DNA from: Hyaloperonospora brassicae
Taxonomy: Eukaryota > Oomycota > Peronosporomycetes > Peronosporales > Peronosporaceae
Length of the DNA stretch: 64,000 nt
Assembly: GCA_947650285.1 (NCBI GenBank)
Contig: CANTFL010000235.1
Coordinates: 62,001-126,000 of the forward strand
Reading direction: 5' to 3'
In this document: positions 10,208 through 21,196 of the stretch, one piece after another
Layout: each line of letters starts with the position of its first letter
How positions within the stretch are numbered: the stretch's first letter is position 1
Translations under genes and position numbers: made by a program
The notes under the pieces: model-generated
Seen by the model: the letters and a program-made list of their open reading frames with translations, nothing else
What the model was told of the DNA's origin: nothing
Database searches by the model: none

Positions 10208-10920
10208 CTGCATGTCAACACAGGTAGTCCTGGCTGCATGCATCTGATGTTATGGCCAACGTCAAATAAAGGAGTCACGCAATCCCCGTCGCAAGGTCAG
10301 GAGCGTACATTAGATCGAACATCCTCGTCCGCCGACCACCGAATGCACGTCGAGGTCCCACTTGTGTATGCCATCGATCGTCGTGCAGTTGCTCGAAAAG
10401 GAAAAGCTCGTCAAAGGCGTGGGGCGATCTTCGCACGCAGCAGCCCAACTGGAGCTTTCAGTGATGCTGCTGTGACTGTGCGATACATTTGTTCGTGTCT
10501 TCTTTCGACTTGCGTTGTCTGAGCTCATCGAGCGACCCAATTCACGCCATTGGTCGAGCGAGTTGCCACGTATGCACTTGCTGAGCATCGCACTTCTCCA
10601 TGTACCGCTCTGCCCGCGCATATCGCAAAACATGGGCGGCAAGAGATGTGGTCACGCAAAAAGCAGCTCTCGACGTCACGCGCGAGTCGATTCAGTGTAT
10701 GGCGTCGCGTCTTTGCTGTAGATCACACCGAACGAACCGTCTCAGTTATCGTCATACTTTGCCAAAGCGCCGACGTGTTTTCTCTTTCTCAATGTGAACG
10801 CTTACGCGTTTGTTCAGACACATTCGGTCTCTTGCGCAGATGCTCTGATCCCACAGGAGTGTACATGTTTACAACAGGTTCGAGAAACAATGTTGTGCTG
10901 GTCCATCCCCGAAGAAAAGA

Positions 10921-11311
10921 GGAGAGAGAAGAACAGACGGTCTATGTAACGTTATGTAAGTGTACAAGACGTGTGGAATGTCTGAGCCAGGTTAGCAACG
11001 CCGTGTCCACTGATCCGCTGATTGCACGTGACTCACCGTATGGTGTGATGCTCTGGAAGGTGCTATACCGAAAAGCTCGATGCATAAGCAAAGGCGGATG
11101 CCTTCACCATTGATGTAGGATTCTGCCCGCTCTTGTCGATAGAGCTCGTAATAGCCAAAGTCCAGTTGATTTAGGCTCGTGGACACCTCCCTCGAGTGAT
11201 GACTGGTTCTGCTCGTGACCGACCCGGTCGTTGCAAATACAAAATTGTCAGACATAAGGGACAGAGCATCCACCAGGTTCGGCTCCATCGAATGACGTAC
11301 GCATTCAATTA
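10921..11311. other. No gene recognised
   Basis: The minus frame 10,992-11,324 is open for 110 codons but has no recognisable domain. It lies directly downstream of the hAT-like remnant and may belong to it. Confidence 0.4.
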
Positions 11312-12410
11312 TCACCATGTACACTTCTCAGCTGATTCAATATGATCCGAGGTAACGGTCGCGGTCGTCTCACCAAGCCGTTCCTCGTACATATGGTTGT
11401 GAATGATTGAAATATGAGCGACGTCGTGGTATAATACCGTATAATATCGTATAATACCAAATTGTAGAACACCAAAATATAAGTTAATGGCCTCCTCTTC
11501 CACCTTCACGTTGAATATACCCTCGTCAGCAATGCCTTCAGTGCCGCCAGAAATGTCCAGGCGGTCAAATTCGTCAATCATGCTTGCAGCGTCATCCTCT
11601 TCATCATCCAGGGTCTCTTCTTCAGCGTCTCCTCCGCTGTCATCACCAATCTGATGTAGCCACCTGCAGAATTTGGTATCTCATGTTGTCCCGATCCGAA
11701 GATCGAGCTGACTTGAATTAAAAGGAATGGCAGTCCCGGTCTCGACCTCTTTTTGTAAGCGAGCGCACGGGTAACTTTGAACACGCTTGGCCGCCTTGTG
11801 ATTTTTTTTCGGGTTGTGCTCGCCTCCTCTTGCTCCGTCCGGATTCTTGTGCAAAGCAAATAGTGGACTCTTTATCCATCCGTAGCACGAGTCGTCACAT
11901 AACGTCCACAAGTCAAACGATTTGAACTTGATATCATTGAAGTCGTTATCATGTAATCTTTTTTTTGGCGCACGGTGAAAGTGGCCAACTCGCTCAACAT
12001 TGGTCGACGCAGGTTCTCGTCGTTATTAAAAAGATGGGCAATTGACGCTTTTGACTTCTGGTTGAATGAGGCTCTTCCAAAATGCAGAAATTCTTCGCCA
12101 AATTTGGCTGCGATTGAGAATCGCATCCTGCTACATAATGGACCGGTTACAAATGCAAGACCATGGGATTCCGAAGAAATAGTCGCGAAGCGCTGGTAAA
12201 TAAAAGTGACCACATGGTCGATGTCATTGTCATTCAAAAGAAAAGCGTCCATCACGGTACGATTAATAGTTTTTATGTGGTACCTGATCGCCACGAAGCA
12301 CGCATAAACGGCTAAAAATGGCGCCTCGTCTCCCTCCAAGTACGTTAAACAGGAGCTGATCATCATGAAACGATTGTACATTGCAGCGACATCCTTCCGA
12401 TACACTGGAT
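11312..12410 (-). pseudogene. Decayed hAT-like (DUF659-type) transposase C-terminal part
   Basis: The longest piece (minus 12,405-11,872) begins YRKDVAAMYNRFMM and contains LTYLEGDEAPFLAVYACF, FATISSESHGLAFVT and IAAKFGEEFLHFG. The pieces that follow in shifted frames are acidic and serine-rich (near 11,660-11,570, with TLDDEEDD-like sequence) and include DRLDISGGTEGIADEG. From memory this resembles the C-terminal halves of oomycete hAT/DUF659 transposase-like proteins. That is recall of a family, not a search result. At least three frame changes are present. No terminal inverted repeats were found. Confidence 0.4.
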
Positions 12411-14005
12411 TTAATTTGAAGCTTTGAGCTCGTTGCTTATCTCGATGTCGACATCGGCGTTCAGAATCTCACATGGCAGAGCGCCACGCGCCGTCTAAAC
12501 TGTACTAGCACGCTTCGCGGCGTAAAGCACGGTACCCCATCGTGTCATTGTGAAAATAACTAGCACATACGTCTTGGTATACTTCTACACACATGGCTTG
12601 TCGAACAATTGCTGAAGAAGTTCTGGCGATTTAGTGCCTTTCACCATGAACAAAATCTACTTCGAACGTGCTTTACTCCATCTATATTCTTTATTAGACC
12701 CATGCAGAGATTATGGATTGAATGAGGCACACAACCGTAAGAGAATGCAAACACCTTCGTCTTCAAGCAATATCTGCGCAGCTAGACCATGACACTTAGA
12801 GAATCGCTGTAAAAGTAAAACATTGAGGTTTAATGAAGTGTTCGTTCTAGGTGCATATTCATCTTTGTTCTCACTGCTCCATCAACTCTGCGCCAAATCC
12901 ATCGTATATTATATCATATATTAATCGCAAGAAACCAGGAGCCGTCTTAAAAATAGAACCGAGAAGCCGCAGCTTCCAGGAAAGCAATTCTCAAGCAAGT
13001 AATCCGCGCTCTCTCTCTGCGCAGTTTCATCCTGAAATGATCAAAGAAAAGTGGCTTTGTTCCGTAATACATCACGTTAATGACTTGTTTCCCTCTGCAC
13101 ATTTGTGGTACTGTCCAGCGCAATGCAAATGAGCGAAAGTTTGCCGAGTTCGAGCATAATGTCGTTATGATATCTCTACATTATGCTCTCATAAGCTCGC
13201 CTCTAATTGCGGCCCTAATTGGAAGGTAAAAAGACCCGCGCAGCTTCTGAAAAAAAAAACGTTGTCATTTCATGGTGCTTAAAAGCAACAAAAGACATGG
13301 TCGTGCGATTAACAGCGCGAGCGAACATCCTAAGTTTCTCCCTCGCTTCGCCTTTCGTCATCATATTGAAGTGCTGACATTCCCGTTTGAAAACATCGAA
13401 TGATTATGTAGCTCAGGCAAAGTCCTCATGCTGCAGCCAGCACCTGCCGATTAATGCATCGCCGACTACAACACTAACGCCGACTGTTGCCGACTTTCTT
13501 GACGGTTTAAAATCCTCGTTGAACTAGCCTATGGAGCGGAAATGCTTCTTGCACTTAGCCCAATGGCCGCACATGCGTCCAAATGCCGCAATCACGGCAG
13601 CGGCGCACGCCGAGAACTTTCAGTAACTCGACTTCGCGTCGCCCGGCTTATAGATATGCCAAATTAAGTCCAAATGCCATCTTTTGTCTTACCCGTGTAT
13701 ACACTCAGATTCAAGAATGCTTCTTGGCTTGCCTTGTGATATTTTCCTTTTTGTCCACATAGAGGGTTGGTCGGGTTGTACGAAGGCCAACAACATCCAC
13801 TCGACTCTAATCAATTCTTTCTCTCGAATAAGGAAATAAGGTGGCGATTGAAAACAGGGTGAAATTATATTTTACGATTATACATTGGGCGATTTTTATG
13901 GCGGTCTGATACCACAGTACTACACCGCGGGTATTATACAGCAATTATACATACACACCCATACTCGCACATTGATTCATGCTACTGGGCTCCATTATTT
14001 CCCTT
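12411..14005. other. No gene recognised
   Basis: AT-richer sequence with many stops in all frames. The plus frame 12,851-13,132 shows no protein character. It could hold the unrecognisable N-terminal part of the hAT-like remnant. Confidence 0.5.
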
Positions 14006-14482
14006 TGTAACGGGGTCAGACCGTTTGCATGCCAATGAGATCAAATACATCGATGCGAATATTATCTTTGTTGATAATATTCATGAACATTACCTAAGGA
14101 AATTATGACGGAGTATTACCTTCGAGGGTCCTAAGTTAAGTTCGCTCCACTCATTGGTTGGTATAGGCCATGAAAGTATCAAATTTACCACCAATTGCTG
14201 CTAGACGCTCCCAATGGGTGGCGAGCATGAAACCTGCATTGCAGCATGTAGCTTTCTATGGTTGATAAGTCCGACAACGATGGTTAATCGAAAAGAAAGA
14301 TAACGATATTGATTACAATTCCATATTCCTCTATCCTGAGCATCCGTTTTTTGCTCAGATCTCTCTCTCACTTCTATCCTCCAGCACTTGAGTGTACGCG
14401 TGACGTCCGGGATAACACACTCTTGTATTGATAAAAACTCAAGGGATTGCCAGTAAATTGGTGAGAAGTTTGCCCCGTCACA
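14006..14482 (+). repeat. LTR of element F (relative of the LTRs of A and E)
   Basis: It starts TGTAACGGGG and ends GCCCCGTCACA, as do the LTRs of element A read in coding direction. The middle shares the block ACCACCAATTGCTGCTAGACGC with the LTRs of E (62,330-62,356) and A. Sequence after the LTR (14,483-14,950) matches the stretch next to a second, inverted F copy at the window end, so this is a 5' LTR. Confidence 0.65.
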
Positions 14483-14650
14483 CCCTCCACCGAGTAAGTA
14501 TCACCCGCCAGAATCCTTGTGCAGCAGGACACGTCTAAAAAACTGTGATCCATCGTCTACTTGTGACCCCCACACTCTGAAATATTCGACAACTATAGAT
14601 AAATTTTACGACCCCGGAAGTATAGATTGAGCTGCTGTAGCACTCTGCAA

Positions 14651-14950
14651 TGACGACCAATATCGTCTTTTCCGATTGGAAACTAGGAGGGAAGGTTTAA
14701 TACCGTGACTGTCGTACAGCTGAAACGACACGGTAAGTTTTGATCATTCACGTCGTAATCACTGCATGGATGAGTCAAGCGATCGAGGTAGCGAAGTTTT
14801 TCCCTCCCTAGGACAAGTTGGCGGTGTGCTATGTCTCGAGGGAGCACGAAGAGAGCGTGAACAAGAAAGCAGCGTGTCTGAAGCCATCACGGCACCTTAG
14901 TCTTCTCCTCGAGACTTGTGAACGGCAGGTAGGTGTAAGGTAGGGATATT
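14651..14950 (+). pseudogene. Gag N-terminal fragment of element F, first copy
   Basis: Starting from ATGACGACC at 14,651, the sequence matches the minus-strand ORF at 63,800-63,447: CACGTCGTAATCACTGCATGG and several following blocks are nearly identical. Several frameshifts are present. The position, about 170 bp after an LTR, makes it the gag start. It is cut off where element D begins. Confidence 0.5.
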
Positions 14951-14954
14951 GACA

Positions 14955-15990
14955 AACCTCTTATTTGTGATGTAGGGAAATTTTAATCGTGTTGTTCCTA
15001 TTTTTGACTTGATGAAAGGAGTGTAAAAGTGGACAAAAAAGACGGAAAGCATTAAATTCGTTGAATTTAGGCTCGATGAGACAAGCCTCGACGAGAAAAA
15101 ACTCGACTACAGAGCAAGATGATGACTAGTCCATCCCACTAGGTTTTAGTATAAGACGACGAGGGGAATGAAGGAGAACCACTCAAGTTTTCTTTTGCAA
15201 TCAGGGAGAAAATAGGATATAATCAGTGCAGAGCAGAATTTTCCAAGTTCACGACACGTGTACACTTTTAAGGTAAGTTTCTGCGTGGGTTAGATTATGT
15301 CTGGTGTAGAGCTTCGAGGAGTATAGCTTGTAGATATCTCGATTAGAAGCGCCAAGAGTTAAGTTGGCCCGGGGCGGGTATTACTTGTTTCCAACGAAAG
15401 ATCAGTCTCGTCGCACGACTATCCGGTGACCCAATAGACGGCACGGTTTTAAGTCTCGTCGCACGGCGAGTCGGTGACCCAGTGGACGGCACCGTTTTAA
15501 GTCTCGTCGAACGGCGAGTCGGTGACCCAGTAGACGGCACCACTTTAAGTCTCGTGGCACGGCAAGCCTGTGACCCAGTAGACGGCACCACTTTAAGTCT
15601 CGTGGCACGGCAAGCCTGTGAACCAGTAGACAACACCTCTTTGTAGTCTCTTCGAGCGAAGAGCCGGCGGGGCTTTAACTAAAACAACGTAAGTCTTCTA
15701 GTCGGGCGTATACTGCGCCCGGTGACCTGTAAAAGCGTGGAAACTCCGACGTCTACCCATTGGTACGAGATCACAGGTTTGGAGGAACGGAAGCTGCTGA
15801 GCTCAGGCAGTCTTCTGGAAAGGACCGTAAGTGATTGGGGGTACTGAGCTAGGCGAGAGCCACAAATGAACTTGGAGGGGCGAACCGCGAAGGGTATTTA
15901 CCCGACGAACGAGCTTAACTGCACCGACTAGCTCGGCGATTATTGTGTTGTTACGTTAAGATGGTATCGCCACAGATCTGACTAATTACG
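14955..15990 (+). repeat. 5' LTR of element D
   Basis: It matches 43,355-44,374 along its length. Similarity starts around AAACCTCTTATTTGT / AAACGTGGTATTTGT and ends at AATTAC (15,989). It contains the 48-bp tandem array (15,405-15,645). The two LTRs differ at many sites, more than the LTR pairs of A and C, consistent with D being the older element. Confidence 0.75.
15405..15645. repeat. 48-bp tandem array inside the D LTR, five units
   Basis: Units begin GTCTCGTCGC at 15,405, 15,453, 15,501, 15,549 and 15,597, exactly 48 bp apart. A sixth, partial start is at 15,646. Each contains GTGACCCAGTAGACGGCAC. The same array is in the 3' LTR. Confidence 0.95.
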
Positions 15991-16000
15991 ATGCCACAAC

Positions 16001-16014
16001 TGGTGCCGCGGCCA
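16001..16014 (+). promoter_or_regulatory. Possible primer binding site of element D
   Basis: TGGTGCCGCGGCC lies 11 bp after the last base shared by the two D LTRs. The first eight bases equal the complement of a eukaryotic tRNA-His 3' end (TGGTGCCG); the following bases match poorly. Tentative. Confidence 0.35.
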
Positions 16015-16068
16015 GGAAAGTTAGGTTGTGCGATTGGATTAGCAGGTACTAAAAAATCAAGGAGCATT

Positions 16069-16869
16069 ATGGTCATCGAAGCGAATGACGCAAGCGACAA
16101 GAACCCGGCGACAGCCAGAAAGACCACGCGTGCTAAGTCGAACTCGGCGAAAGCGATCATTACCCACTCTGACGCAAGGGTGGACTGGTCCATTCATTTC
16201 GACATCTTCGAAGCGAGTGACCAAGATAGTGAGGACGATGGACACGCTGATGGCAACGATGAAGTTGAATTCAGCCATGAAGCGGAAGAACGTTCGCTGA
16301 GTGTGGGCCAAGTCATCAACCCTCGCGGGGTTGATAGACGTGAAGCCGACGAGAGTGACGAAGAAGAAGATGGCGGTAAAAATTTGGCCCCTGGTAAGTC
16401 CCTCCACTAGCTTCTAGGCTCACGATGAATGCCAATACACCTATGGCGAATAGGGCTTTGAGCCGAATCGTCGGGGAAATGAAGAAGAGTCGCTGAATCC
16501 AACTGTTCAAGCCAAAGGAAGCCTACCAAGCGATGTGAGAGAACATGGGCAATGAGCTAATTCAACTCCTCAACATCATGTCTCTCGAACAGCTACTCAA
16601 CAGCACGGTGCTGCTTCTGCGAGCAATGGGGTATACATGCAAAATGATGCCCATGAAGCTGGTGTATCGTACTTTAAGGCTCGCCTGGTGGGTAGCGTGT
16701 TGTTGAAGTGGAAGCGTAAGCTGAAGGAAGTGTTCAAGGTGGAAGGCGGAACAAAGTCCCTCGTTACGTTGAACCGTCGAGCTCAGGCGGGTATGGTGCT
16801 CGTAGAAGAAAATAGACCAGCACCACTCCCCGACGAGCAAGTCGGGCGAGGAGATGAAGGCACTATACC
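16069..16869 (+). pseudogene. Element D gag, N-terminal part
   Basis: Frames 15,991-16,410 and 16,637-16,894 cover an acidic, Ser/Lys-rich N-terminus and a region with LKWKRKLKEVF and PLPDEQVGRGDEGTIP. The latter resembles gag proteins I recall from large oomycete Gypsy elements. The frame is broken near 16,410-16,630. Element A interrupts it at 16,869; the sequence after A (24,847) continues with AAAEHTIAET-like coding in a shifted frame. Confidence 0.55.
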
Positions 16870-17263
16870 TGAAACGGGGCACACCCTTGCGTGAACTTAA
16901 CGCAAGGGTTTTGGGTGCCCCTACAGACGTACACGAGGCGAACGAGGAAGCGTAAAACAAGCGGAAAGCAGAACTGTTGCATTAATATAATTAAGTCTTT
17001 TTGTTACTGTCTCTCTGTTTAACCTGGCTTAATTATGTTAATATAACTGAGTGTATGGTGACGTCTCGTCACCACTCATTGCGCGCGTCCTGCGGCTATT
17101 GGTGGGTTGATATCATCACGATATCAACCAATGAGCAGACCCTTTGGTCGCTTCACCAATATCACCATTATCGGTGATATTGTTAAAAGAATATTCACTT
17201 AATATTCTTTGTTGTAACTTTCTTTTAATGTGACAATTCCATGTAACGGACTGCCCCGTTACA
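16870..17263 (-). repeat. 3' LTR of element A
   Basis: 394 bp, pairing with 24,455-24,846. Ends TG...CA. Nearly the entire LTR is a row of perfect stem-loops: CCCTTGCGT/ACGCAAGGG (16,884-16,908), GGTGACG/CGTCACC (17,057-17,073), GGTTGATATC/GATATCAACC (17,105-17,129), AATATCACC/GGTGATATT (17,158-17,181), AGAATATT/AATATTCT (17,188-17,208) and TGTAACGG/CCGTTACA (17,242-17,263). Confidence 0.95.
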
Positions 17264-17276
17264 TCACCCCCCTTAA
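17264..17276 (-). promoter_or_regulatory. Polypurine tract of element A
   Basis: On the minus strand AAGGGGGGTGA directly precedes the 3' LTR, the place where plus-strand DNA synthesis is primed. Element E has a matching tract (CAGGGGGTGA) before its LTR at 62,172. Confidence 0.8.
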
Positions 17277-17395
17277 CTGATAATCACTGTGTGACTATCG
17301 AAAATTATGGCGGCCACCCGTTGGGCGCCATTGGGACAGGGAGCACTTGTTGGTTCAGTTCCGTTCATAGCTTAACCTGACCTCGCATAGTTAAT

Positions 17396-19000
17396 ATGTA
17401 TATTCGGGGTGACTCAAGGCACACAGAGTCTGTGCCTGTGCCATCTTCTGCGGCAGACGATTCGTCGTCTGCTGCTCGTTCTTCGCCTGCAGCAAGAGGT
17501 GCTGCAGGTGCACGCGTTACATCACCGCGTGCGCATGATGACCCCGACATTGAGGTCATCTACTCTGGCGAGTCAGACGTGTCTGATATGGGCAATGCTG
17601 CAGAGGCGTCTCGATCACCGGCGACGCCTCAGTGTTTGCCAAGGCCACTGCCGAACGAACGGACTCGTGAGTTGCAACACAGTCTGTTCGGCAGTGATGA
17701 CGAATCTGATGAGGAGTATGTTTGCTTATCACCGAGATCAGCTCGTGCTCCTTCGCACGAGCGACTTGACGATGGTGCAATTCATCGTCATACTGACAAC
17801 CGTGGTACCGACAAGGGTACCACCGTGAAGCATGATGAGCTGAAGCCGTGGCGTTTGCCCGAAAGGCTCATCAATGGCTTGTCTCACGAGACAAGCCAAC
17901 ACCATTGAATACCCTTATTCGATGCGACTGAGCTTCACGGCTTGACTCCCAGCGCGAGCAACTTTCGCGCTGAAGAAGATTTTTATCTCGATGTCTTCCT
18001 TAGACATCGATGGTACAACAGCAACTAAAAGCATTAAAAGGCCTCGCTTTTGGCTGCGTGGAACGCGTTCGTCCAAAACGTACAAAATTTTGGACGAGAA
18101 GGGTGGCTCAAGAAACTTGAGGCAGTACGCCTCAGGTTCGAAAAGCGAACGCCAACCGGTGCCAGGTACCGTTTGCAATGTTTGTCGTGTGAGGCAGACA
18201 TTTCTTGCCTCACATAGTGAGACCCTTGTGCGAGTTGTGTTGACAACTCGCAGCGTGTACATAGGGATGTGTATTCCCTAAGTTCGCCCTGGCGAAGGGC
18301 ACACATCTCGGAGGAGATGCGTGACGCGATTGCAAACTTGCGATCCGTCTACAAGTGACAGAAGCGCGTATTTACCGATGGGCCCGAGGACTCATCGGAT
18401 GGATCTCGTCATACTGGCGGAAGAGACCTTCAACATCCATCAACAGCTGAGAGCGGGGCTCCCAGCTGTTCCAAGAGGGTGGATACCCCCGCCACTGGAC
18501 GAGGTAGCTCGTCCTTGATCCTGAATCGTCACGGTGATTCAAGATACGCTCCACTAGGAAGCGTTGATCACCGTGAGCATCCACCAAAGTATGTGGTGGA
18601 GGAGGAAAGACCTCCTCCAGATGATTCGGTTCACCATCTCGACCCTTACGAGATGGATCGCGCAATCGATGAATTGCGCGATGACTTGAAGCCCGAGCAC
18701 GACCGGCGCTACGTTTTGACTGATACCGTGCGGAAGAACCGCAAGGATCACGAGGCTGATCGGTCGAGGGATCGCGCCGATTATGCCACAGCGCAGCTTC
18801 AGGTCGAGTGGGATGTCCGTTCCCTATTCGGCGAGCTGGCGACAGCTCGCGGGGAGATATCTCGGTTAAGTTCCGAGGTATCATATCTGCGCGACCAGAC
18901 GGATCGTCTGGAGCGCGAACGCAAGAACTTGATGGATGTTCTTGAACGTGGGGGCTATCTTCATCGGAAGAAGAAGGCTCGTACTGACATTACGGCCTGA
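17396..19000 (+). pseudogene. Antisense ORF of element A (acidic N-terminus, coiled-coil C-terminus)
   Basis: This ORF runs opposite to gag-pol of A, starting 133 bp inside the 3' LTR boundary. The first piece (17,396-17,908, 170 codons) is Ser/Asp-rich and contains IEVIYSGESDVSDM and GSDDESDEEYVCLS. The middle is broken by frame changes between 17,908 and about 18,300. From about 18,300 one frame stays open to 19,000 except for a TGA near 18,356. Its last part (18,650-18,990) has long heptad-type runs (ELATARGEISRLSSEVSYL, DQTDRLERERKNLMDVLE), a likely coiled coil ending in a basic tail, KKKAR. It overlaps the chromodomain and the integrase-chromodomain linker of pol on the other strand. Element E keeps the motif VIYSGESD in its own antisense ORF. 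Role unknown; transcription would have to start in or near the 3' LTR. Confidence 0.55.
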
Positions 19001-19244
19001 GCCTCCCCACGTAAAACGTAGGATGCGTGCGCATCTTACGTGACAATTCGAGTGTGTATGCTTTGCCCTTGCGATGCAACACTCGAAATGGCCCAATGTA
19101 CTTCGACAGTAGTTTACTACTGCCGACACTAGTGACTGCATGTCCAGGTAAGTTTACCGTATACAGTAGCACTAGGTCGTTAGCCTTAAATGAAAGAACA
19201 TTTGCTCTTCCATTCTTGTCTGCGTTCCGTTTCTGACGGTTCAC
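18372..19244 (-). pseudogene. Element A pol end: integrase C-terminal domain and chromodomain
   Basis: The frame 19,244-18,990 carries the GPY/F-type integrase end (NDLVLLYT, KYIGPFRVL, THPTFYVGRLRP). The frame 18,884-18,372 carries a classical chromodomain: RFLVERIL, YLVQWRGYPPSWNSWEP and a closing helix (VEGLFRQYDEIHP). Chromodomains steer integration of this retrotransposon group to particular chromatin. Between the two parts lies a basic, proline-rich linker with a break near 18,900-18,990. It is separated by stops and an acidic region (19,351-19,563) from the integrase core ORF. Confidence 0.85.
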
Positions 19245-19600
19245 CGCATTTGCGTAGAGTCCTGAACGAAACGGACTACCGCCTCTCGAGTCAGCAGGAA
19301 GTTCTCTGCTGACTCTTTGTTTTGTCTTTCTGTGCGCTTCGTGCGCACTGCTAAGAGATTACTCTCTTCTTCAGCGAGGTTGTCTTATTCCTCGCTGGAA
19401 TAATCGTTGACGATGCTGAATATACCAGCATCGTCATCGTCATCCAAGTCAATAATAGCGTCATCGCTATTATTGAGGTGATCTTCGTCATCGATGTCGA
19501 CTTGATCGACATCGGCATCATACGTGACGACGTTAGCGTCGACACGTGATGAGCAAGAGCCAAAACGGTTTTTTCTCGAGAGATTCCTTCCCCCCTTTAT

Positions 19601-21196
19601 TCAAGAGTCACACTCTAGAAGGGTGGGCACAAGTGTATGGCGTAGGTCATTCACGTAAAACGGTGTGTGCTGTGTGGAAGCATGCACCGAATTATTGATG
19701 GCGAATTTCACCATGGGTAGGAATTCGCTCCAACTCGGGAACGAGTGGACATATCCTCGAAGGATCTCTTCGAGGACAAGGTTCGCACGTTCCGTCTGAC
19801 CATCTGTTTCGGGATGGTCAGAAGTAGACATCTTCAATCTTGTTCCAAGAGAACGGAACACGGTTTGCCAAAATGACGACGTGAACCGATGGTCACGGTC
19901 GGATACGAGTTCATGGGGTGACTCGTGGAGTCGAAAGATCGTGTCTAGAAAGACACGAGCACAACCTTGAGCCTTGATCGACTCAGAGACAGCAGCAAGA
20001 TGCACCATCTTGCTGAATCGGTCAACAAACAAAAGAATACCATTATTCTTGTGAGCGTCTTCGGTTTTCCCGAAGACGAAGTCCATTGAAACAGACTGCC
20101 AGCACTCTGTCGGAACAGGCAGAGGCTGCAATGGCGCACGGGATGAAGGGCTAGACTTCACCCGTTGACAAACCTCGCAAGCCGGTATGTACTTGCCGAC
20201 AAACTGATACGCGCGTGGACAGTAAAAGTCACGACTTACCGTGAGGTAAGTCTTTTCTCTACCACGATGGACGCCTGTTGGTGCATCGTGACACTCATAC
20301 ATGATGCGTAAACGCAAATCATGATGAGCGGGTACGACGACACGAGACGTGTCGTCGGCAACAGCTGTATAGTACAGCCATTTGTTGCGTTTACTATACC
20401 GATCCGATGAGGATCGGTACAAAGCTGGTAAATCCCCCATGGATTTACTGGATGGATTCACCAGATGATCCATCAATCGCAGAAGATCATTATCTTCCGC
20501 GTATGTCTTTCGTACGTCGTCAAATAAACTTGGCGACGGGACACTGACTGACAGTGTCACAACAGTGGGCTTATCCTCACTGTTGATTTGTGCGTCCGGC
20601 TCGAAATCGGGCCGGCGAGAAAGCGCATCAGCGAAGACATTGAGCAGTCCTGGATTATTCTCCACGGACAAGTTATACTCCGCGAAGAAAGACAGCCACC
20701 TCGCCATTCTTTGCGAGAGGTGTGGGCTGTTTACGGCCGTGCGTAATGACGCATGGTCCGTATAGACAACAAACGGTCTATCTCCCAAGAGATAGACGCG
20801 AAACTTAGCCAGTGCGTACTTTATGGCAAGGAGTTCCTTGTCATGCACTGGGTCATTAAGCTCTGCTGCTTGCAGCTGACGCGACTGATAACAGATGACG
20901 CGCTCCGCGCCATCTGCATCGAACTGCATTAACGCACAGCCGATTGCAAAATCGCTGGCGTCACAGACCACATGAAATGGTCTGTCCTGATCTGCAATCG
21001 CCAAGATCGGCGATTGCATCAAGCTTTGCTTGATACCCTCAAAGGAACGCTGACACTCAGCGTTCCATGACCACTTGACATTTTTCTTGAGCAAGCAAGA
21101 AAGATGAACAGTCATCTCGGCGTAGTTGCGAGAGTACTTGTGCAAGTACGCCGCTAGACCAAGGAACTTCCTTAGTCCCTTGACATCGACTGGCAC
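19601..21196 (-). CDS. Element A pol: end of RT, RNase H and integrase core (intact ORF)
   Basis: A 531-codon frame without a stop. It starts with the RT thumb/connection (GLRKFLGLAAYLHKYSRNY), then Ty3-type RNase H (VVCDASDFAIG, DKELLAIKYALAKFR, TDHASL, ADALSRRPDF), then integrase: HHCC zinc finger (VCQRVK, with GVHRGREKTYL before it) and the D,D35E core (MDFVFGK, SDRDHRFTSSFW, DGQTERANLVLEE). All catalytic residues look present. It ends just after VNDLRHTLVPTLLECDS. The ORF is the longest intact coding region of any element here, although the elements around it are broken. Integrase of this family joins the cDNA ends to target DNA. Confidence 0.9.
   Translation of the reverse strand: MPVDVKGLRKFLGLAAYLHKYSRNYAEMTVHLSCLLKKNVKWSWNAECQRSFEGIKQSLMQSPILAIADQDRPFHVVCDASDFAIGCALMQFDADGAERVICYQSRQLQAAELNDPVHDKELLAIKYALAKFRVYLLGDRPFVVYTDHASLRTAVNSPHLSQRMARWLSFFAEYNLSVENNPGLLNVFADALSRRPDFEPDAQINSEDKPTVVTLSVSVPSPSLFDDVRKTYAEDNDLLRLMDHLVNPSSKSMGDLPALYRSSSDRYSKRNKWLYYTAVADDTSRVVVPAHHDLRLRIMYECHDAPTGVHRGREKTYLTVSRDFYCPRAYQFVGKYIPACEVCQRVKSSPSSRAPLQPLPVPTECWQSVSMDFVFGKTEDAHKNNGILLFVDRFSKMVHLAAVSESIKAQGCARVFLDTIFRLHESPHELVSDRDHRFTSSFWQTVFRSLGTRLKMSTSDHPETDGQTERANLVLEEILRGYVHSFPSWSEFLPMVKFAINNSVHASTQHTPFYVNDLRHTLVPTLLECDS

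Larger units (their letters stand above)
8680..10920. repeat. Right arm of the large inverted duplication
   Basis: This is the reverse complement of 2703-4640 with scattered substitutions, plus one 297-bp insertion (9911-10207). It contains the second secreted-protein gene with its Inr at the inner end. Similarity fades just past the upstream region of the gene on the inner side and near 10,920 on the outer side. Confidence 0.9.

Noticed and set aside
12851..13132. 93-codon plus ORF
   Set aside because: No motif, low-complexity start and surrounded by non-coding sequence.
14006..14482. Solo LTR with target duplication CCCTT/CCCTC
   Set aside because: The bases after it match the leader and gag start of a second F copy, so it is a 5' LTR and the near match of flanks is chance.
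15343..15636. Minus-strand ORF with a 16-residue repeat (TGSPTRRATRLKTVPS)
   Set aside because: It is only the translation of the 48-bp LTR array, whose period is divisible by three. The frame is not kept in the other LTR.
15405..15645. CRISPR-like array
   Set aside because: Units are contiguous with no unique spacers, and they lie in an LTR of a eukaryotic retrotransposon.
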